A stretch of 64,000 bases of DNA from Bog-950 sp035299425. GTDB taxonomy: Bacteria > Bacteroidota > Bacteroidia > Chitinophagales > LD1. The position numbers and the translations under genes were made by a program. Location: assembly GCA_035299425.1 (NCBI GenBank), contig DATGWP010000232.1:1-64000 (forward strand), in the 5' to 3' direction. The notes under the pieces were generated by a model that was not told where the DNA came from, searched no databases, and saw only the letters and a list, made by a program, of their open reading frames with translations. Below, one piece after another: positions 18,501 to 26,110 of the stretch. Every line of letters starts with the position of its first letter. The first letter of the stretch is position 1.

Positions 18501-19826
18501 CCATAAATAAGTGTATCCTGCTACACCACCTGTCGGAGTGGCGGTTAATGACGCAGTACCACCATTACAAGACGTAATAGAAGTATCCGGTACGTTTACT
18601 GAAAATGCAGCAGGGTTAGTTAATGTAACCGTGCTTGAACTTGTACAGTTAGAGGCATCTGTTACCGTAAAGGTGTAAGTACCTGGACCTATGCCTGTAA
18701 TAGATGTTGAGTTAGGGGTTCCACCCGGAGACCATCCATAAGATAATACAGCAGAGTTTGAATTAAAGGATGCATAAGCAGCACCTGTTGTGCCATTAAA
18801 ACAATCTACCTCATGTACTGAGTCTACGGTAGAGGTAACGCCTGATGTATTTACATATAAATAAGAGTTAACTACAACCTGAGTACCAGCGCAGTCTGCA
18901 TAAGTCGCTTCAGCACGGTAAGTAGTGCCGCCCACAGGGCATACATTCACTGTATTACCTGTGCCTATTTGTGTAGCACCGTTAAACCATGCTATGGTGT
19001 AGTTGGCAGCACCCGATGGTGTAAAACGTTGCGCATCATTAGTAGCTGTCCAAACAGATGCATTTCTACCAGGAACTACATAAGCTACGGTTCCGTTTGC
19101 ATTTTGAATACCTTGTGTAGCGCGTCCGTTGTTCCAGTCAGAACAAACGTCTTTACGCTCAATATACATATCAATTACGTTCGAAGTTTCGTATAATATA
19201 ACCTGCTGAGTAGCGCGGCGTGCAATGCCCTGACAGTGGGTAGTGTTTACGCTATTAGGGTCGCCATAGTAAGGCACGTTAAACCATGACACTTTAAAGT
19301 AACGGCAAGGATAAGACCCTCCAATTTCATAAAAAACCTGGCCCTGGTTGGTAGGGTCAATATCCTGCCATGGGCACATGATACTATTTGTTAAGTCGGC
19401 AGGAGTGGCCGATGGGATAGTGCCCGGAATTTGCCAGCTATTACCTGCTGTCGCGTTAGTTACATTAAACGAGCATACGCCGTTTGACCCAACAATAATG
19501 CGGTTATAGGTATTGCCGAAAAAACAGAAATTGAACGGAAGTGAAATTACACCCGACCAGATATCATCTGTATTTACCAATATCTGCGTACCCGTGTTAA
19601 ACGGAAACGGAGGCGCGTAAGGAATGCTGCCTACCGTATAAGCAGTAGTTTGCGCCCCTGCAAAGGCTGTAGCTGTAAGGTTAGTACAGGCCTGGTTACA
19701 AGGCAAAACTAAAACGCCGTTGGTACCCTGTGCAATATTTACAGATGGGCATCCGGGAAATTGGGCATATAGCTTAGCGGTAAAAAGAGAGCCGCATAAC
19801 AGAGCAAATAGTAAGATTTTTCTCAT
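12549..19826 (-). CDS. Giant SprB-repeat surface protein with T9SS type B sorting domain
   Basis: A 2425-residue exported protein. The start at 19826 is chosen because it opens a clean signal peptide ('MRKILLFALLCGSLFTAKLYAQ'); the frame is open 69 bases further upstream without a better start. Two copies of a ~300-residue nidogen-like module ('FNTGT.IL.N.DD.WSGVI.LPFNFCFFGNTYN') lie at about 22-320 and 1010-1312. Each is followed by a block of ~75-residue SprB repeats ('GxYxVTVTDANGCTA'). The tail (about 2335-2425, 'PNAFTPNADGKNDTYGPFD' ... 'YNRWGQIV') is a CHU_C/type B T9SS domain. SprB-type proteins act as gliding adhesins or large surface filaments. No gliding (gld/spr) genes are in the window, so motility is inference. 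The whole protein looks like an internal duplication of a module-plus-repeats half. Confidence 0.93.
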   Translation of the reverse strand: MRKILLFALLCGSLFTAKLYAQFPGCPSVNIAQGTNGVLVLPCNQACTNLTATAFAGAQTTAYTVGSIPYAPPFPFNTGTQILVNTDDIWSGVISLPFNFCFFGNTYNRIIVGSNGVCSFNVTNATAGNSWQIPGTIPSATPADLTNSIMCPWQDIDPTNQGQVFYEIGGSYPCRYFKVSWFNVPYYGDPNSVNTTHCQGIARRATQQVILYETSNVIDMYIERKDVCSDWNNGRATQGIQNANGTVAYVVPGRNASVWTATNDAQRFTPSGAANYTIAWFNGATQIGTGNTVNVCPVGGTTYRAEATYADCAGTQVVVNSYLYVNTSGVTSTVDSVHEVDCFNGTTGAAYASFNSNSAVLSYGWSPGGTPNSTSITGIGPGTYTFTVTDASNCTSSSTVTLTNPAAFSVNVPDTSITSCNGGTASLTATPTGGVAGYTYLWTPGNSTNQTITGIGSGTYTVTVTDSRNCTATDAGTVTITGSSPTFNPPVITDATCAGNNGSIVVSVAGAVGTVSYTWSPAQPDNDTITGLAAGTYSVTATDGNGCTVSATYTVGGGAPIAFGAPVITDATCAGNDGSIVVTITGATDPISYNWSPAQPDNDTITGLAAGSYSVTATDANGCTASATYNVGAGAPITFGAPVITDASCTGLTGSIVVTVTGATDPISYNWSPAQPDNDTITGLAAGTYSVTATDANGCTASATYNVGAGNGISFGPAVLQNASCSANDGGIIVTVNNATQPIDYVWSNGLPNNDTVGGLGAGIYNVTATDANGCSASASYTITKAATFTFNPPVITDASCGASNGSIVVSVSGATPPLDYAWTGGLPNNDTVTGLAAGSYTVTVTDANGCADFATYTVGQNNNFTLGAPVITNAGCTTNDGSIVVTTPGAAQPVTFVWSPAQANNDTITGLAVGNYSVTATDANGCTASATYNVGQNTSIVITNATVNDVSCSGSGSISVTATGGTGTLTYTWAPTGSGNPATGLAAGTYTLTITDQGGCSLTATYIVGNTPCGDCPAVSTDNNVTIPCGESCTTLAATAIAGYKTTAYSGAPIAYNPTAAFNTGTPILANIDDTWSGVITLPFNFCFFGNTYNQLIVGSNGIVSFNINQANGFNEWEIPGPLPSTATPDVRNAIMGPWHDMDPTFAGSISYSVIDSYPCRKFVVSWFDTPMFGDPNSVNDGICNGEYHQTQQIVLYETTNVIDIYIQEKESCVDWNDGLAVEGIQNAAGTVAYTVPGRNATVWSASNDGYRFTPAGAPNYVINWFEGNAQIGSGDTITVCPDSSTIYRVEAVYTNCDNSTITVSDSVFVTVEGSVTVSIDSFTNVSCNGGNDGAVYASYTSTDSTIVSFGWTPNGAGLTSLTGIPAGTYVFSATNAAGCTVTDTVVLSEPAPLVANVPDTTVYNCVQGPVTVSLTATATGGTSAYGFEWAGGQTTATITVNAAGTYTVTVTDANGCTATDAGTVTQVIADPIFNTPVITNVTCNGADNGSIVVSVSQATPPITYNWSNSLPANDTVTDLDPGTYTVTATDANGCSVTASYDITEPAAIVIGNPTITDAGCTIGGTITVTATGGTGTLTYGWSNGDSGTFADSLAAGNHTLTVTDASGCTATATYTVNAAPGTVAFGQAVVVNVSCNGGNNGSVHVVVTGGTAPFTYVWSPNVSTDSTADGLAAGTYNVTVTDNQGCSASTTNTVTQPSVITLGTPVITPATCTVGGTVTVIATGGTGALTYDWSNGDSGNLADSISGGTVTLTVTDVNGCSTSATYNVPSNSITLGSTVVTNVTCNGASDGSVHVVITNGTAPYVYVWSPNISIDSTADGLSAGTYNVTVVDASTCSASGTYTITEPTAVVITDTTVVDGSCATAGSITLAVTGGTGAYTYQWSGGLSGNPATNVQAGTYSVTVRDANNCSTTGGPYTVAGATGGPLVFGNPVINNASCNGGTNGSITASATGGSGIITYTWNTSPVQQTGATATGLTAGTYVVSAVEQGGCSATASYTVTEPAALTVVINATSLLCFGSEEGVATAVASGGTPNYTYEWNDNQTTPTIDSLPVGIVLVTVTDANGCTASTSFIIGQSPAISYNSQVNQPSCADLGRGTEILTPRGGTGPITVSIPSENITVTLSMVGADTVYVDTFATGNYNFTLTDSLGCSISGFFFVEAGAANQTFDVTTDSTSCFGDNFNNGGVTVTPTTMANGPYTYSLDGGQFQTDSIFTGVGAGNHTVVVSNKYGCLDTLDAVVEQPAQLFVNATPDTIITAAEVGNQITVDAQNFVNPVYVWTPATGLSCDSCNNPLATVSANTVYYLVVSEDGVEGCQASDSVVVIINGKLKMPNAFTPNADGKNDTYGPFDGSSVGLTVTEFRIYNRWGQIVHNTPEDWDGKFKGQDQPAGTYIYYITVRTPDEANPGTDKTIQEQGAFTLLR
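17697..18370 (-). repeat. Tandem 228-bp SprB repeat units
   Basis: Three successive units show the same ~60-base stretch at 17781, 18009 and 18237, exactly 228 bp (76 codons) apart, with high DNA identity. These are the most alike of the SprB repeats and look recently amplified or kept alike by recombination; other repeats in the gene are more divergent. Confidence 0.8.
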
Positions 19827-19989
19827 CGAAACTATGGTTGAATTTTTTTTAGAGGACGCTAAAATAACAATCTGAGCCAATTTGAAAGCAAACAAGCCCT
19901 ATTTTGTTTTAATTCATAGCAGACATATGGCAATAGGAAAAGGTTGTAAAGCAAAAGGTAAAATTAAATCCTAAAATTGCGGTCTTATT

Positions 19990-20688
19990 ATGCTATCAAA
20001 TCCCCTGGTTTATTGGTTTTCTTTATTGCTTTGGTGCGCTACAGCCTGTAAACAAAAACAGGCATCACCCTCTACAGACCCTGCCGAAAACCCATATTAT
20101 CATATATATAACCAAATATACACGAGCCGCGGCTTTGTGCCTCTAGATAGTACCCTCCATAGATTGCAGCAATATTTAAAGCAGTTTCCCGAGAATGCCG
20201 ATGCCTGGATGCTGGCCGGAAACATGGCTTATCTGCAGGCCGATTATACTTTAGCCATTAATAATTATCGCAATGCCATAGCCCGCCAGCCCACCCAATC
20301 TCTTTATTATTCGGCCCTTGGAGCCGTATATAATGTGCAAAATAAGCCCGATTCAGCTCAGAAATACCTTGAAAAGGCTATTTTGCTAGGCGATTCGTCG
20401 GCATATACTTATTTAAACACCGCCCTGCTTTATATTAAAATAAACAATAAAACTAAAAGCCTGGCCTGGGCAGATAAGGCAGCCAATAACCAAAAGCAAA
20501 TACCTTCACCCGTCATCAGCGCAGGTATAAGTTTCATCTATTATAAGTGGAAGGACGAAGAAAATAGTGAAAAATGGCTGCAAAAAGCGATGCAATTGGG
20601 CCTTAAAGATACCTTCGCATTCAGGCAGGTATTAAATGGAAACAAAGAACTAGAAGTCTATTACCGAGAAACCTATCCGTATTTATGA
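19990..20688 (+). CDS. TPR-repeat lipoprotein
   Basis: A 232-residue protein with an N-terminal hydrophobic segment ending in 'WCATACKQKQ', a plausible signal peptidase II lipobox (A-T-A-C), followed by several tetratricopeptide repeats: 'ADAWMLAGNMAYLQADYTLAINNYRNAIARQP', then 'YSALGAVYNVQNKPDSAQKYLEKAILLGD' and 'YTYLNTALLYIKINNKTKSLAWADKA'. TPRs are protein-interaction scaffolds; the partner is unknown. Its stop overlaps the start of the next membrane-protein gene by 4 bases (ATGA), so the two are translationally coupled and may act together at the envelope. Confidence 0.8.
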   Translation: MLSNPLVYWFSLLLWCATACKQKQASPSTDPAENPYYHIYNQIYTSRGFVPLDSTLHRLQQYLKQFPENADAWMLAGNMAYLQADYTLAINNYRNAIARQPTQSLYYSALGAVYNVQNKPDSAQKYLEKAILLGDSSAYTYLNTALLYIKINNKTKSLAWADKAANNQKQIPSPVISAGISFIYYKWKDEENSEKWLQKAMQLGLKDTFAFRQVLNGNKELEVYYRETYPYL

Positions 20689-21185
20689 GTGTATTTACCC
20701 GCGAAAACCTGTTATATTTTGTAAAAGAAGCCCTTTGGATGGCCATTACTGCATTGCTTATAACGGCAGTGCTTTACCCTATTACGAGCAAGCTCGATTT
20801 TATATACTGGAAGATGAATTCCTTCTTTATCTTTATAGCGATCACTTATTTCCGCTGGTCGGTTACTTTTCGCAGCCTGCCTTTTTTAAGGCCAGCTGTT
20901 ATCCGCTTTATCCTGTTTGCGGTTAACCTCAGTCTCTTTATATATATTATGTATAACTTACAGAAATTCATTGGTTTAGCCGACAATTTTTACATCGAAG
21001 ACTTTGGTTTTCCTAAGGTTATAATTTTTGAAGATGTAAAACGCGAGATGTTCGACTACTTATATAAAGAATTGGTGTTTTTTGGCACTGCAGCCCTGGT
21101 TATGCTTTCTGCTTTTCAGGTAAGGCTCATTATATCTTACTGGCAATATTACAAACATGCCAGTAGCCGGATGTTGGAGGATTAA
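20685..21185 (+). CDS. Membrane protein, unknown function
   Basis: A 166-residue protein with hydrophobic segments at about 13-33, 44-60, 70-90 and 128-150, so probably four transmembrane helices. A soluble loop ('GLADNFYIEDFGFPKVIIFEDVKREMFDYL') sits between helices three and four. No known motif was recognised. It overlaps the TPR lipoprotein gene by 4 bases and is followed by an 87-bp gap to the M3 peptidase, which appears to have its own promoter. Confidence 0.7.
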   Translation: MSVFTRENLLYFVKEALWMAITALLITAVLYPITSKLDFIYWKMNSFFIFIAITYFRWSVTFRSLPFLRPAVIRFILFAVNLSLFIYIMYNLQKFIGLADNFYIEDFGFPKVIIFEDVKREMFDYLYKELVFFGTAALVMLSAFQVRLIISYWQYYKHASSRMLED

Positions 21186-21241
21186 CCTTCTCAATCTTAT
21201 TGACATTTTCTTTTCCTACCTTAATATCCAGCAGAATTCTT

Positions 21242-21249
21242 TAGGTTTG
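21242..21249 (+). promoter_or_regulatory. Candidate -7 promoter box TAGGTTTG before the M3 peptidase
   Basis: An exact match to TAnnTTTG, 31 bases before the ATG at 21273. No TTTG -33 element is evident at the usual spacing. Confidence 0.4.
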
Positions 21250-21272
21250 CTATTCATTAATAATATGCCAGC

Positions 21273-22967
21273 ATGAAGTTTTCTGAGATGAGTTATAAAC
21301 GGCCAGACCTGGCCAAGGTAGAAAGCGATTTTAATACCCTGTTATCCCGATTTGATAGTGCCCAAAATGCTGAAGAGCAAAAAGAAGTGCTTGCCAGTAT
21401 AAATGAACTGAAAAATGAGTTTAGCACTTATGCCTCTATTGCCTCAGTGCGCAACTCGATAGATACTACCAACGCTTTTTACGAAGCCGAACAGGAATTT
21501 TTCGATACCAATGAACCTGTAATTAAAGACCTGCACATTAAGTTTTACAAATCGCTGGGCTCGTCAAAGTTTAAGAACGATTTGCAGAAAGACTTTGGTA
21601 ATCAGCTATTTAACCTTGCTGATGTGAGCCTAAAAACGTTTGATACATCTATAATAGAAGACCTGAAAGAAGAAAACCGCCTGGGTACCCAGTATACCAA
21701 GTTAGTAGCCAGTGCCGAGGTGGAGTTTAACGGCGAAAAGCTAACCTTGCCCGCCCTTTCGGCTTTTATGGAAAGCACTGACCGCGAGGTGCGCAAAAAA
21801 GCTTACCATGCTAACCACGGATTTTTTGCCAGCCACGAGCAGGAGTTTGACGATATATATGACAAGCTGGTAAAAGTACGTCACCGTATTGCGCAAAAGC
21901 TTGGTTATAAGAACTTTATAGAGCTGGCCTATTACCGCATGGCCCGCACCGATTATAATGCGGATATGATTGCAGGTTTCCGCGAGCAGGTGCTAAAGCA
22001 CGTGGTGCCATTGGCAACCAAACTGCGCCAGCGCCAGCAAGAGCGTATTGGTGTAGATAAACTTAAAGCCTATGACCTGGCGCACAACTTCAACTCGGGT
22101 AATCCAAAACCAATTGGTACGCCAGAAGAGATAGTAGCCAATGGACAGAAAATGTATTCGGAGCTTTCGGCCGAAACCAAAGAGTTTTTCGACTTTATGG
22201 TGAATAACGACCTGATGGACCTGGTAAATAAGAAAGGCAAGGCAAGCGGTGGCTACTGTACTATGTTCCCTAAATATAAGTCGCCCTTTATTTTCGCCAA
22301 TTTTAATGGCACTATAGGCGATGTGGATGTACTAACCCATGAAGCAGGCCATGCATTCCAATGTTTCGAAAGCCGCAATTTTCAGGTAGAGGAGTATTAC
22401 TGGCCCACCATGGAAAGCTGCGAAATACACAGCATGAGTATGGAACAGCTTACATACCCATGGATGAATTTGTTTTTTGGCGCAGACACCGATAAATACA
22501 AATTCGTACACCTTTCATCTAATATTCTTTTCTTACCATATGGTGTAGCGGTTGATGAGTTTCAGCATATAGTTTACGAGAACCCGGATATGACACCGGC
22601 AGAGCGCAAGCAGGTATGGCTGGAAATGGAAAAGAAATACCGCCCGTGGATGGACTATGATGGTATAGATTATTTAGAGCGTGGTGGTTTCTGGCAGCGC
22701 CAGGGCCATATTTACCGTTCGCCATTCTATTATATCGATTACTGCCTTGCGCAATTGTGTGCATTCCAGTTCTGGAGCAAAAGCCAAAAGGATTTTAAGA
22801 GTGCCTGGGCCGATTACCTGCGCCTGTGCAAAGCAGGAGGCAGCGATTCTTTCCTTGGCCTGGTAAAACTGGCCAACCTGCAATCTCCTTTCGATAAAGA
22901 TGTGTTCGGGCCGCTATTCAGCGAGATAGAAACATATCTTGATAAGGTGGATGATAAGAAGATGTAA
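21273..22967 (+). CDS. M3 family oligoendopeptidase
   Basis: A cytosolic zinc metallopeptidase of 564 residues that cleaves oligopeptides (thimet oligopeptidase/PepF superfamily). The HExxH zinc motif is at residues 356-360 ('VLTHEAGHAFQCFESR'), and the downstream Glu helix is 'EEYYWPTMESCEIHSMSMEQL'. There is no signal peptide. Length and the N-terminal helical half ('FNTLLSRFDSAQNAEEQKEVLASINELKNEF') agree with Bacteroidota M3 oligoendopeptidases. A strong terminator follows, making this a single-gene unit. Confidence 0.93.
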   Translation: MKFSEMSYKRPDLAKVESDFNTLLSRFDSAQNAEEQKEVLASINELKNEFSTYASIASVRNSIDTTNAFYEAEQEFFDTNEPVIKDLHIKFYKSLGSSKFKNDLQKDFGNQLFNLADVSLKTFDTSIIEDLKEENRLGTQYTKLVASAEVEFNGEKLTLPALSAFMESTDREVRKKAYHANHGFFASHEQEFDDIYDKLVKVRHRIAQKLGYKNFIELAYYRMARTDYNADMIAGFREQVLKHVVPLATKLRQRQQERIGVDKLKAYDLAHNFNSGNPKPIGTPEEIVANGQKMYSELSAETKEFFDFMVNNDLMDLVNKKGKASGGYCTMFPKYKSPFIFANFNGTIGDVDVLTHEAGHAFQCFESRNFQVEEYYWPTMESCEIHSMSMEQLTYPWMNLFFGADTDKYKFVHLSSNILFLPYGVAVDEFQHIVYENPDMTPAERKQVWLEMEKKYRPWMDYDGIDYLERGGFWQRQGHIYRSPFYYIDYCLAQLCAFQFWSKSQKDFKSAWADYLRLCKAGGSDSFLGLVKLANLQSPFDKDVFGPLFSEIETYLDKVDDKKM

Positions 22968-22988
22968 ACCGGCGTTATGCATTATACT

Positions 22989-23025
22989 AAGAGAGGCTAT
23001 CCGTATGGGTAGCCTCTCTTGTTTT
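22989..23025 (+). terminator. Rho-independent terminator after the M3 peptidase gene
   Basis: AAGAGAGGCTA (22989-22999) pairs perfectly with TAGCCTCTCTT (23010-23020) and is followed by GTTTTG. It begins 22 bp past the stop codon. Confidence 0.9.
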
Positions 23026-23146
23026 GTAGCTGCACAGTTTATTGCAACGGTTATACATATAAATTATTGTTATTTAAATTACACAATCTACTTTCACGGT
23101 TGTCGTTTTAGTGGCCTCAAACATTTTTTAATTAAAAAGCCACATT

Positions 23147-23329
23147 ATGAAAAAAGCAATGTTTATGCTGCTTGCTTTAGCAGCATTGTCTTCATGCAAA
23201 AAATATTACTACACATGCACCGACAGCAACGGCCAGGTAATGGCCGAAAAAGCATTTTTTACAGAGGCTGCACGCGATAACTATGCAGCATCGCAGGTAG
23301 GTAAACCGGATAGTGAATTGTGCCAGTAA
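23147..23329 (+). CDS. Small lipoprotein, unknown function
   Basis: A 60-residue protein with a textbook lipoprotein signal: 'MKKAMFMLLALAALSSCKK', lipobox S-S-C with the lipidated Cys at residue 17. The mature part is about 44 residues and has two more Cys ('YYYTCTDSNG' and the C-terminal 'SELCQ') that could form a disulphide. Similar tiny lipoproteins are frequent in Bacteroidota and have no known function. It stands alone between the M3 peptidase terminator and a convergent recJ. Confidence 0.65.
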   Translation: MKKAMFMLLALAALSSCKKYYYTCTDSNGQVMAEKAFFTEAARDNYAASQVGKPDSELCQ

Positions 23330-23387
23330 AAGCAGGGCAACACATTATATAGTAAGGTAAGGTCAGTTTTGCCTTTTGCCTCACCCC

Positions 23388-23437
23388 TCTGCCTTTGGCA
23401 TCTCCCCTCTCCTTTAAGAGAGGGGAGACCCAGCCAA
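23388..23437. repeat. Short palindromic intergenic repeat
   Basis: CTCCCCTCTC (23402-23411) and GAGAGGGGAG (23418-23427) form a 10-bp stem, preceded by 'tctgcctttggcat'. The same preamble plus stem recurs, diverged, at 61689-61728, and related stems occur at 41414-41430 and 46847-46874. It sits between convergent genes. Confidence 0.6.
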
Positions 23438-23479
23438 TAAAATCCACTCAACCCATATTAGAGTGCATTAAAAATAAAT

Positions 23480-25183
23480 TTACCCATTGGCAGGGCAAAC
23501 GTCCTTCACCAGCATTTGCAGGCGGATGTTGCCCTGCCATTCGTTTTCATCTATCTGGTAAGCTATATCGAACGGCCCGGTTTTAACCATAGCGTATTTA
23601 TCGGCCAGGCGGAAGCCTATGCCATCTACCACCGTATTGCTTTTTTGCTTTATAGAAAATTTAATGTGTTCTTCCTTTACAATTTTGCTCCAGCCACTAT
23701 CCTTCACATTCCGGCTTACAAATACCGGCCGCATATTGCCCGGACCAAAGGGCGCCATTTGCTGAATAATGCCATAAAAGCGCGGGGTTATGTCATCCAG
23801 CTGTAGCTCGGCATCTATATCCAGTTCCGGTATCAATTGCTCATCGGTTATTCGCTCACATACTACTGCATCAAAACGCTCGGCAAAAGCTGTTACATTC
23901 TCTGGCTGCATGGTTAAGCCTGCGGCAAACTTATGACCGCCAAATTGTATCAGCAGCTCGCGGCACTCGTAAATGGCTTCATACAAATCAAATCCCTTTA
24001 CTGAACGGGCGGAACCGGTTACCTTACCATCGCTTTGGGTAAGCACTATGGTGGGGCGGTAATGTGTTTCGGTAAGCCGCGAAGCCACAATACCAATTAC
24101 GCCCTTATGCCAGCCGGGATTAAACACTACTGTAGATTTGCGGTTAAGCATCACCGGGTCTGCGGCTATCATATCCAGCGCACTTAGGGTTATGCTTCTA
24201 TCCAGGTCTTTACGGTCGGTGTTAAACTTATTCAGGTTGTCGGCATGCAGTTCGGTATCCAGATCCTCATCATCGCATATTAAAAGCTTTACGGCATGGC
24301 GGGCATCATCCATACGGCCTGCGGCATTTATGCGCGGTGCCAGTATAAATACCACGTTCATGATATCCATTTTACCCTCCTTACCAGCTACTTCTATCAG
24401 GCGCTTAAGCCCTGGCAGCGGGTTCTCGTTTACCTTTTTCAAACCATGAAAAGCCAGTATGCGATTCTCTCCTGTTATGGGTACTATATCGGCGCCAATG
24501 CTTACACATACCAAATCGAGATATTTGTAACAGGCCTCTGCCGGTATGCCGTTTTGCTGCGCAAAAGCCTGTATCAGTTTAAAGCCAACACCGCAGCCGC
24601 TCAGTTCTTTATACGGATAGTTACAATCTTCGCGCTTGGGATCCAGCACGGCTATTGCGCTGGGTATTTCGCTGCCGGGGTTATGGTGGTCGCAAATAAT
24701 AAAGTCAACGCCCTTTTCGTTAGCGTAGTCAACTTTATCATTTGATTTTATACCGCAGTCAAGGGCTATAATTAACTTAAAATCGTTCTCTGCCGCGTAG
24801 TCAATTCCCTTAAATGAAATGCCATAGCCTTCGGTATACCGGTGCGGCACATAGTAATCGAGGTTTGGATAAAACTCTTTGAAGAACAGATACACGGTAG
24901 ATATAGCCGTGGTGCCATCCACATCATAATCGCCGTAAATCAAAATCTTTTCATTGCGGCTAATGGCATCCGTTATCCGGTTAATGGCACGGTCCATATC
25001 CTTCATCAAAAAAGGGTCGTGCAATTCGCTCAGCTCCGGGCGAAAGAATTTCTTTGCCTCCTCATAGGTTTCTATACCTCGCTTAACCAGCAGGTCGCAC
25101 AGCACCGGATGCACCTTCAGGGTTTCCTGAAGTACCTTTACTTTCTCCTCATCTGTTTGCTTAAGCGCCCAGCGTAATTGCAT
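23480..25183 (-). CDS. recJ: Single-stranded-DNA-specific 5'-3' exonuclease RecJ
   Basis: A DHH-family nuclease of 567 residues that degrades ssDNA 5'-3' in recombination and mismatch or base excision repair. Visible motifs: I 'YGDYDVDGTTA', III 'ICDHHNPG' (DHH), IV 'PRINAAGRMDDA', and the DHHA1 motif 'GGHKFAAGLTM'. The C-terminal OB-fold region ('FSIKQKSNTVVDGIGF') is present. Length is normal for RecJ. It is divergent from the neighbouring secreted-protein gene. Confidence 0.96.
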   Translation of the reverse strand: MQLRWALKQTDEEKVKVLQETLKVHPVLCDLLVKRGIETYEEAKKFFRPELSELHDPFLMKDMDRAINRITDAISRNEKILIYGDYDVDGTTAISTVYLFFKEFYPNLDYYVPHRYTEGYGISFKGIDYAAENDFKLIIALDCGIKSNDKVDYANEKGVDFIICDHHNPGSEIPSAIAVLDPKREDCNYPYKELSGCGVGFKLIQAFAQQNGIPAEACYKYLDLVCVSIGADIVPITGENRILAFHGLKKVNENPLPGLKRLIEVAGKEGKMDIMNVVFILAPRINAAGRMDDARHAVKLLICDDEDLDTELHADNLNKFNTDRKDLDRSITLSALDMIAADPVMLNRKSTVVFNPGWHKGVIGIVASRLTETHYRPTIVLTQSDGKVTGSARSVKGFDLYEAIYECRELLIQFGGHKFAAGLTMQPENVTAFAERFDAVVCERITDEQLIPELDIDAELQLDDITPRFYGIIQQMAPFGPGNMRPVFVSRNVKDSGWSKIVKEEHIKFSIKQKSNTVVDGIGFRLADKYAMVKTGPFDIAYQIDENEWQGNIRLQMLVKDVCPANG

Positions 25184-25251
25184 GGCGCGAATATAAACCT
25201 GACATTGTATTATCTGTACTACGTTTACTGGTATTTAGAGATATTTGGATA

Positions 25252-26097
25252 ATGAAAAATTTGATACTGATATTTTTTTACGGCTTGATTGTTTTGTCTG
25301 TATCGGCAAGTGATAAAAACGATTCGTATAAGAGAGAAAATTTAAAGGGCAAAGTAAAGTCTGTTACACGCACAGATTATACACGTTGGACAAAAAATGG
25401 TGTTTCCGGTGATAGTTTATCCTGGACTTCAACGTATAAAACCACTTACAATCTTGAGGGCAAGCCAATTGAAAATAGTTCTTACAATAAAAATGGCGGG
25501 TCGCGAAATTCAGATACGATACCCTATGATTTAAATGGCAACCGGTTACATACCCTGCGAGGCTTTAAAAATGGCAAGTATTCTCAAAAAATCATTTACG
25601 CATATAATGCATTGGGAGATAAGACACAGGAGAAAGAATACAATATTGATGATAGTTTAGTAGGATATACTTTGTATAAATACAATGAGAGTCGTAATTG
25701 TATTGAATCGCGAAGGCTTGACAAGAATGACAACATTAGAGGCATAACTATTTTTGAATATGATTCGGCCGGTAACAATACGGTAGAAAGAAGTCTTATT
25801 AAGTGGGATAGCAGTTTAAACAAAAAAACTACTTATCGATATAATACAGAAGGCTTAGTAATTGAGCGAAAAATATATTATGCAAAGGATAGTTTGCACT
25901 TAACCTACATTTCTACCTACAATAAGAATGGAGATAAAATTGATTCGAGAGCATACGATGGATTAGGTAAGTCTGTAAAACAATTCAGCCAAACCTATTA
26001 CTATGTCTATGATAAAATACGCAACTGGAAAAAGCAAACAACTAAATCGGATGGAAGAGTAGTACATATATGCACCCGAAAAATAGAATACTACTAA
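25252..26097 (+). CDS. Secreted YD/RHS-like repeat protein, unknown function
   Basis: A 281-residue protein with a signal peptide ('MKNLILIFFYGLIVLSVSAS') and then about eight short beta repeats of the type 'Y-N-xx-G-(D/N)-xxx-x-x-Y' (for example 'YNALGDKTQEKEYN', 'YDSAGNNTVERS', 'YNTEGLVIERKIYY', 'YNKNGDKIDSRAY'), a pattern seen in RHS/YD and related Bacteroidota exported proteins. There is no T9SS tail or lipobox, so it is probably periplasmic. A+T content is clearly higher than in its neighbours. A larger relative with a T9SS tail occurs at 51947-53080. Confidence 0.7.
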   Translation: MKNLILIFFYGLIVLSVSASDKNDSYKRENLKGKVKSVTRTDYTRWTKNGVSGDSLSWTSTYKTTYNLEGKPIENSSYNKNGGSRNSDTIPYDLNGNRLHTLRGFKNGKYSQKIIYAYNALGDKTQEKEYNIDDSLVGYTLYKYNESRNCIESRRLDKNDNIRGITIFEYDSAGNNTVERSLIKWDSSLNKKTTYRYNTEGLVIERKIYYAKDSLHLTYISTYNKNGDKIDSRAYDGLGKSVKQFSQTYYYVYDKIRNWKKQTTKSDGRVVHICTRKIEYY

Positions 26098-26110
26098 ATC
26101 TATAACGTAC

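Noticed and set aside
12573..18506. Many open frames on the plus strand inside the giant SprB gene
   Set aside because: They are antisense shadows of a repeat-rich gene with regular codon use; their translations are low-complexity and have no domain.
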